Assembly: GCF_946222605.1 (NCBI RefSeq)
Contig: NZ_CAMIIE010000025.1
Location: 1 to 51,780, forward strand
Length of the DNA: 51,780 nucleotides
From: an uncultured Acidocella sp.
GTDB lineage: Bacteria; Pseudomonadota; Alphaproteobacteria; Acetobacterales; Acetobacteraceae
Direction: 5' to 3'
In this document: in pieces, positions 48,120 to 51,780 of the stretch
Numbering within the stretch: the stretch's first letter is position 1
Layout of the letters: each line of letters begins with the position of its first letter
Translations under genes and position numbers: made by a program
Notes under the pieces: model-generated
The model's input: only the letters and a program-made list of their open reading frames with translations
What the model was told of the DNA's origin: nothing
Database searches by the model: none

Positions 48120-49487
48120 GCCGCTGATATTCTGAAGAGCGACAAGCCGCTTTATCTCGCGATTGCGGATGCGATCGAGGCGGGGTTAGCGGCCGGCACG
48201 CTGGCGGCTGGAGACAGGCTGCCGCCGCAACGCAAGCTCGCCAGCCGGTTAGGTGTGGATTTCACCACCGTGGCGCGCGGCTATAGCGAGGCGGCGCGGC
48301 GGGGCGTGCTGGACTCAACCGTCGGGCGGGGCTCGTTCGTGCGCAGCCGCGCCCGATCGGGAAGCAAAACGAGCCTGCGTGCCGCGCCGGTCGATCTGAC
48401 CATGAACCTGCCACCGGACCCTGACGATCCGGCGCTGATCGCGCGGATGCAGGCGGGGCTGGAGGAGGTCGCGCGCGACCTGGTGCCGCTGCTGCATTAC
48501 CAGAGCTTTGGCGGCTCGCCCCAGGCCAAGGATGCGGCCTCGAGCTGGCTGGGGCGACGCGGGCTGGTGCCCTCGCAGGAGCGGCTTTTCATCTGCCCCG
48601 GCGCGCACCCCGCCCTTTCGGGGATTTTCAGCCTGCTGATCCAGCCGGGTGATACGGTGTTGTGCGAGAGCATCACCTATCCGGGGGTGCGGGCCATCGC
48701 TGCTCAACACAAGGCGCAGCTCTACGGGCTAGCCATGGATGAGCACGGCATTCTACCCGAGGCGCTGGCGGATCTATGTTCCCGCGCCCGGCCAAAGGCG
48801 TTGTATCTGAACCCGACCTTGCAGAACCCGACCACTCTGACCCTCCCCGCGCACCGGCGCGAGGCACTCACCGAGATTGTCCGCCGGCACCGACTGCCGA
48901 TCATCGAGGATGACGCCTATGGCTTTATCCCCGCCCATGCTCCGCCCCCCTTTGCGGCATTGGCGCCGGAGCTGACATGGCATATCGCCGGGCTGGCCAA
49001 GTGTTTTGGCGCGGGCTTGCGGATAGCTTATGTCATCGCCCCGGACGCCAAGGCAGGCTGGAATTTCGCGGCTTTAATGCGCGCCAATATCGTCATGGCG
49101 TCGCCGATCACCGCGGCATTGGCGACACGCTGGATCGAAGATGGCACGGGCGATTCTATTCTGCGCTTCATCCGCACCGAAACCGCTGCCCGGCAAAAAC
49201 TGGCGGCGGAGCTGCTGCCGCCAGGGCTGTGCCAGACCGATCCGCTCAGCTTCAATCTTTGGATGAACCTACCCGGCGGTTGGAGCCGGGCGGCCTTTGC
49301 TGGGCAGATGCGGGCGGTAGGCATCGGCGTGGTGACCTCCGATGCCTTCAGCGTCTCCTCCAACCCGCCGGAAGCGGCGCGGATCTGCCTTGGCGGGCCG
49401 ACCAGCCGGGCGGAACTGCAATCCGCTCTAACCTTCATGGCCCATAGCCTCTCCAATAGCCCTGCCGCGACCTCGGATATTTTTTAA
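48108..49487 (+). CDS. MocR-type regulator (GntR DNA-binding domain fused to PLP aminotransferase fold)
   Basis: A 459-residue transcription factor. Residues 10-80 are a GntR winged helix (P-L-Y-L-A-I-A-D-A-I-E-A-G, L-P-P-Q-R-K-L-A-S-R-L-G-V-D-F-T-T-V). Residues 100-459 have the fold-type I aminotransferase shape, with a D-D-A-Y-G Asp and the PLP lysine Lys298 in G-L-A-K-C-F-G-A-G-L-R. Relatives (GabR, PdxR, TauR) sense amino compounds through PLP. ATG 48108 gives the normal N-terminus; the frame extends upstream without a good start. It is divergent from the nitrilase operon and the likely binder of the heptamer repeats. In other Nit1C loci a sigma-54 activator usually holds this place. Confidence 0.9.
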   Translation: MIDWAADILKSDKPLYLAIADAIEAGLAAGTLAAGDRLPPQRKLASRLGVDFTTVARGYSEAARRGVLDSTVGRGSFVRSRARSGSKTSLRAAPVDLTMNLPPDPDDPALIARMQAGLEEVARDLVPLLHYQSFGGSPQAKDAASSWLGRRGLVPSQERLFICPGAHPALSGIFSLLIQPGDTVLCESITYPGVRAIAAQHKAQLYGLAMDEHGILPEALADLCSRARPKALYLNPTLQNPTTLTLPAHRREALTEIVRRHRLPIIEDDAYGFIPAHAPPPFAALAPELTWHIAGLAKCFGAGLRIAYVIAPDAKAGWNFAALMRANIVMASPITAALATRWIEDGTGDSILRFIRTETAARQKLAAELLPPGLCQTDPLSFNLWMNLPGGWSRAAFAGQMRAVGIGVVTSDAFSVSSNPPEAARICLGGPTSRAELQSALTFMAHSLSNSPAATSDIF

Positions 49488-49491
49488 GACC

Positions 49492-49599
49492 CTACATTAG
49501 TCTCGGCAGCTTATCCTCATAAAGGATCATATTCATCAAACGGGACGCAGCGTCTTCCTGGATCACTCCGGCGGTCAATTCCAGATACAGGTCAGCCAC
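49492..49599 (-). CDS. Very small ORF, uncertain
   Basis: A 35-residue frame, GTG start with GAGGAG about seven bases upstream, reading V-A-D-L-Y-L-E-L-T-A-G-V-I-Q-E-D-A-A and so on. No family is recognised. It lies downstream of the vapB remnant on the same strand, where a vapC toxin would be expected, but does not resemble VapC. It may be a remnant. Confidence 0.25.
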   Translation of the reverse strand: MADLYLELTAGVIQEDAASRLMNMILYEDKLPRLM

Positions 49600-49624
49600 C
49601 GTCAATCTCCTCGTGGAGCTTGAA

Positions 49625-49804
49625 TCAGATCGACCAAACCAAATCAATGGATCCTGAGCCTAGCGGACGCGATGATCCGGCGGGGGGGGGGGGGCTATCT
49701 GGAACAATGACCACCTCGTGGACATCCTCGGAGAAGGCCACGGCCCTGGGCAACCGCACGGCTTGAGTGCAATTCAAACGAAATAGTGAGGTAAGCGTCA
49801 ACAT
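49625..49804 (-). pseudogene. VapB-type antitoxin, frameshifted by a homopolymer
   Basis: The start ATG 49804 follows GGGGGGACAG. The first 32 residues match VapB/AbrB antitoxins: L-F-R-L-N-C-T-Q-A-V-R-L-P-R-A-V-A-F-S-E, then V-H-E-V-V-I-V. A 13-base C tract (minus strand) then changes the frame, giving P-P-P-P-A-G-S-S and an unrelated tail to 49625. One extra C (or two fewer) would instead read R-R-I-I-A-S, closer to the normal VapB continuation, but that frame also ends early. No vapC toxin follows. It is either a phase-variable or a decayed orphan antitoxin. Confidence 0.6.
49682..49694. repeat. 13-G homopolymer
   Basis: An uninterrupted run of 13 G (plus strand) lies inside the vapB-like frame. 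Tracts of this length slip readily during replication and are classic phase-variation elements. They are also a common site of sequencing error. It is the only such homopolymer I noticed in the window. Confidence 0.9.
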
Positions 49805-49974
49805 CTGTCCCCCCGACACATCCAAACGGGATATACTTCAAAATTTGGCCGATTTTAACCCTGCTTCTCTACCTCCCGCCCCTCTTGTCAATCCAACAGG
49901 CTGATCGGAACTCTGGTTGAACGAAAAAGCTACAATCCAGGGCGCACGATCTACACGCAACATCACCACCGGGC

Positions 49975-49987
49975 TATAATTCAAACA
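49975..49987 (+). promoter_or_regulatory. Consensus -10 (TATAAT) implying a leaderless GntR transcript
   Basis: TATAAT at 49975-49980 ends six bases before the ATG at 49987. Start of transcription 6-7 bases downstream of a -10 would coincide with the start codon, and no Shine-Dalgarno is visible. No good -35 is seen 17 bases upstream, so the promoter may need an activator. Confidence 0.5.
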
Positions 49988-50649
49988 TGAATGCAAGCGA
50001 TCGTGTCTATATGGAATTGCGGCGGCGACTGATGACGGGCCATTACCAGCCCGGGCTTCAACTCAAAGAGCAGGACCTTGCCGCAGAATTTAATCTAAGC
50101 CGCACGCCTATTCGCAATGCACTCATCCAACTGACGGAAGAAAGCCTGCTTGTCTCTTCGCCGAACCGTGGGGTGTTTGTTGCCGAATGGACGGTGCAGG
50201 ATATCGACGAGGTATTTCAGCTGCGGCGTCTGCTAGAAGCCCATGGCGCCGGGCTGGCCGCATTGCGGCGTAGCCCCCAGCAGTTAGAGGAGTTCAAGGC
50301 GATTTGCGCGCAGATGCAACGCTCTGTCGCCGAGCCTGAGCTCAACGACAGCGTGGTATCGCGCCTGCAGAGCGAGAATAGCAAGCTGCACCACGCTATT
50401 CTACAGGCCTCGAAATCGCCCCGACTGATCGCCATGTGTGGCGCGCTGACTGACATGCCGATCGTGATCAAAGCTTTCTTTCTGTATGATAGAGATCAGA
50501 TTCAACAGAGCATCATCCAGCACGAGCAAATTGTCCGCGCGATCGCGGCGCAGAGTTACGATTCAGCGGTTGAGGCGATGTCAATCCATCTTCGCTCGGC
50601 CTACCAGATTTACCGGTCGAAGCACAGTTTAAATACCTCGCCCTCTTAG
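49987..50649 (+). CDS. GntR-family regulator, FCD subfamily
   Basis: A 220-residue protein. An N-terminal winged helix (about 5-68) contains L-K-E-Q-D-L-A-A-E-F-N-L-S-R-T-P-I-R-N-A-L. A C-terminal all-helical FCD domain starts F-Q-L-R-R-L-L-E-A-H-G-A and has the His residues expected for its metal/ligand site (K-L-H-H-A-I, Q-H-E-Q-I-V, S-I-H-L-R-S). FCD regulators usually respond to organic acids and control an adjacent catabolic operon. It precedes the dehydrogenase gene by 252 bases on the same strand and probably regulates it, perhaps through the ATTGGTCAAT palindrome at 50873-50882. Confidence 0.88.
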   Translation: MNASDRVYMELRRRLMTGHYQPGLQLKEQDLAAEFNLSRTPIRNALIQLTEESLLVSSPNRGVFVAEWTVQDIDEVFQLRRLLEAHGAGLAALRRSPQQLEEFKAICAQMQRSVAEPELNDSVVSRLQSENSKLHHAILQASKSPRLIAMCGALTDMPIVIKAFFLYDRDQIQQSIIQHEQIVRAIAAQSYDSAVEAMSIHLRSAYQIYRSKHSLNTSPS

Positions 50650-50901
50650 AAAAAAACACAATTTACACGCAATTTTGTCTTGCGCGAAGATGGGCGGCTA
50701 TACGCAAGACACTCGACACACAGTTAACCACCTTCATTTATTAGAAAAATCGAATCAAAATCAAAGAAACTTACTGCGACGCCGCTTGAACCACCCTGCG
50801 ACGTTGACAAAAAATTTTAAATCGATTGACATCCCCACTATAATGTTTTTTTATTGTATTTAATGGCCGGTGATTGGTCAATTCAAATTTAGGGAACGAT
50901 A
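50650..50901 (+). promoter_or_regulatory. AT-rich intergenic control region of the dehydrogenase gene
   Basis: This stretch of 252 bases has no gene. TTGACA occurs at 50804-50809 and 50826-50831 (22 bp apart), and TATAAT at 50839-50844; their mutual spacings (29 and 7) do not form a standard promoter. A perfect small palindrome ATTG-GT-CAAT at 50873-50882 could be a GntR operator. AGGGA precedes the ATG at 50902 by six bases. Confidence 0.4.
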
Positions 50902-51771
50902 ATGCGCATCGCCATCATTGGATTGGGTGAAGTCGGCCGCAGTTTTGCGCGGGCGTTGGCGAATTCCGCCCTTGACATTGTGGGTGCCTGCGAAACTTTT
51001 CTATCTCCAACAGCAAATGAGCTGATTGACGAGCTTAAGCTTGTAGCGCATCCGCAGAGCGGGAGATGGCTAGAGCAAGCGGATCTGGTCATTTGTGCGG
51101 TCACCGGCAATGCGGCTCTGGCGGCGGCGCGCGGGGCTCTCCCCTTTATGCGGCACGGCGCAATCTATGCTGATTTCACCACAGCTTCGCCGGCGGAGAT
51201 CAGGGTTGCCGCAGATGAGGCGCGTCAGGCCGGGATCAGGTTTGTCGATGTTGCGATCATGGGCGGTGTCACGCTGTCGGGCGCAAAAACCCCGCTGCTG
51301 TGCGCTGGGAATGGAGCGCAAGAGGTAGCGCGGACGCTGTCGGTTTTGAATAGCAATATCCGCGTGATTGAAGACGGGCAACCAGGCGATGCAGTAACAT
51401 TGAAATTGTTGCGAAGCATTTTCATGAAGGGGCTGGAGGCGCTGACGGTCGAAACCTTGACTCTTGCCGAAAGTGCTGGCCTGAAAAAAAAGCTTTATGA
51501 AAACCTCGCGGATTTTAACGAAGCGGATCTGCCGACTTTCTTGGATATGCTGGCGCGCACCCATGTGCTCCATGCGGAGCGGCGCTTTCATGAGGTTGAA
51601 AGTGCGGAAGCGGAGTTGACGACGGCGGGGTTTGAGCCGCGTGTGACCATCGGTGTGAAAAGCCTGTTTGACCGCAGTCGCAAGGCTTTTGCGGATCTGC
51701 ATTTGCCGCCGGATATTTCTGTGGCGTGTCCCCCGTCAGCGCCCATGAGACAGATTTGGCATCTTGAATAG
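50902..51771 (+). CDS. NAD(P)-dependent 3-hydroxyacid/6-phosphogluconate-type dehydrogenase with DUF1932-like C-terminus
   Basis: A 289-residue protein of the beta-hydroxyacid dehydrogenase superfamily. The N-terminal Rossmann fold has G-L-G-E-V-G (about 7-12). The family motif near residue 93 is Y-A-D-F-T-T-A-S-P, and a substrate loop D-V-A-I-M-G-G-V follows. The catalytic lysine is expected in D-A-V-T-L-K-L-L-R-S-I-F-M-K-G (about 155-170). The C-terminal helical part resembles DUF1932, seen in phosphogluconate dehydrogenase-like proteins and L-threonate-type dehydrogenases. It probably oxidises a hydroxy acid. The RBS of another gene follows its stop, so it starts an operon that runs off the window. 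Confidence 0.85.
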   Translation: MRIAIIGLGEVGRSFARALANSALDIVGACETFLSPTANELIDELKLVAHPQSGRWLEQADLVICAVTGNAALAAARGALPFMRHGAIYADFTTASPAEIRVAADEARQAGIRFVDVAIMGGVTLSGAKTPLLCAGNGAQEVARTLSVLNSNIRVIEDGQPGDAVTLKLLRSIFMKGLEALTVETLTLAESAGLKKKLYENLADFNEADLPTFLDMLARTHVLHAERRFHEVESAEAELTTAGFEPRVTIGVKSLFDRSRKAFADLHLPPDISVACPPSAPMRQIWHLE

Positions 51772-51778
51772 AGGAGGA
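51772..51778 (+). promoter_or_regulatory. Ribosome binding site of the next gene
   Basis: GAGGAGG directly after the dehydrogenase stop (TAG) is a near-perfect Shine-Dalgarno. The gene it serves begins beyond the end of the window and should be co-transcribed. Confidence 0.6.
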
Positions 51779-51780
51779 TT

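Noticed and set aside
50804..50844. Two TTGACA boxes and a TATAAT box considered as a sigma-70 promoter
   Set aside because: Spacings of 29 and 7 bases are incompatible with a normal promoter. Kept only as part of an undefined control region.
49771..50888. ATTCAAAC/ATTCAAAT at 49772, 49979 and 50881 as further copies of the nitrilase-cluster motif
   Set aside because: They differ from ATTCAAT at the last conserved base, are isolated, and one lies inside the vapB remnant, so chance similarity is likely.
1..51780. CRISPR arrays, tRNA or rRNA genes, integrase and complete insertion sequences
   Set aside because: I looked for regular spaced repeats, cloverleaf-type sequences and recombinase motifs and saw none in the window; only the short IS fragments at 38013-38464 are present.

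Overview
The window is high-GC DNA from what looks like an alphaproteobacterium. An acetic-acid-bacteria type host (Acetobacteraceae) is my guess from gene content and codon usage and cannot be confirmed here. It falls into two parts: a nearly complete siphophage prophage (position 1 to about 33.7 kb; its left end lies outside the window) and chromosomal or accessory genes (about 33.9-51.8 kb).

Prophage. An immunity region resembling that of lambda opens the window. Paired 19-bp dyad operators lie at 94-142 and again at 1094-1159. Between them are a leftward CI-like repressor and a leftward YecR-like lipoprotein; a Cro/YdaS-like gene runs rightward. Small early genes follow, including DUF2303, a RusA-like nuclease and a DUF1376 replication protein. 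A lambda-type cos site precedes the small terminase subunit. The late operon runs in lambda order: terminase, gpW-like module, portal, HK97 protease-capsid fusion, FII-like joiner, tail terminator, tail tube, G/GT chaperones with a -1 frameshift signal, tape measure, M, L, K, I, J, fiber. A lysis set follows (GH108 endolysin, 3-TM holin, small membrane proteins). A gpZ-like gene sits inverted at the right end. No integrase is in the window; by analogy with lambda it should lie to the left.

Flank, 33.9-39.2 kb. This stretch holds a small membrane protein, an MFS (ACS-family) transporter, an iron-sulfur bacterial (6-4) photolyase-type protein with its four cluster cysteines, a graveyard of three different IS fragments, and an uncharacterised exported or membrane protein.

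Nit1C cluster, 39.3-47.8 kb, minus strand. Nine tightly overlapping genes encode the Sll0783/MSMEG_0572 protein, a Nit6803-type nitrilase, a radical-SAM enzyme, a GNAT, an AIR-synthase-like protein, a glycosyltransferase, the MSMEG_0570 protein, an MSMEG_0569 flavoprotein and an appended AMP-forming acyl-CoA synthetase. A textbook sigma-54 promoter precedes the operon, and ATTCAAT/ATTGAAT repeats lie upstream of it. The same repeats recur upstream of the exported-protein gene at the other end of the cluster. A MocR-type (GntR-aminotransferase) regulator is divergent. Published work on other bacteria links Nit1C to cyanide or nitrile nitrogen assimilation and nitrogen starvation, which fits the sigma-54 promoter.

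Right end, 49.5-51.8 kb. A vapB antitoxin remnant is broken by a 13-G homopolymer. A GntR/FCD regulator appears to be leaderless. A 3-hydroxyacid/6-phosphogluconate-type dehydrogenase with a DUF1932-like C-terminus follows, and a ribosome binding site for a further gene lies at the edge.
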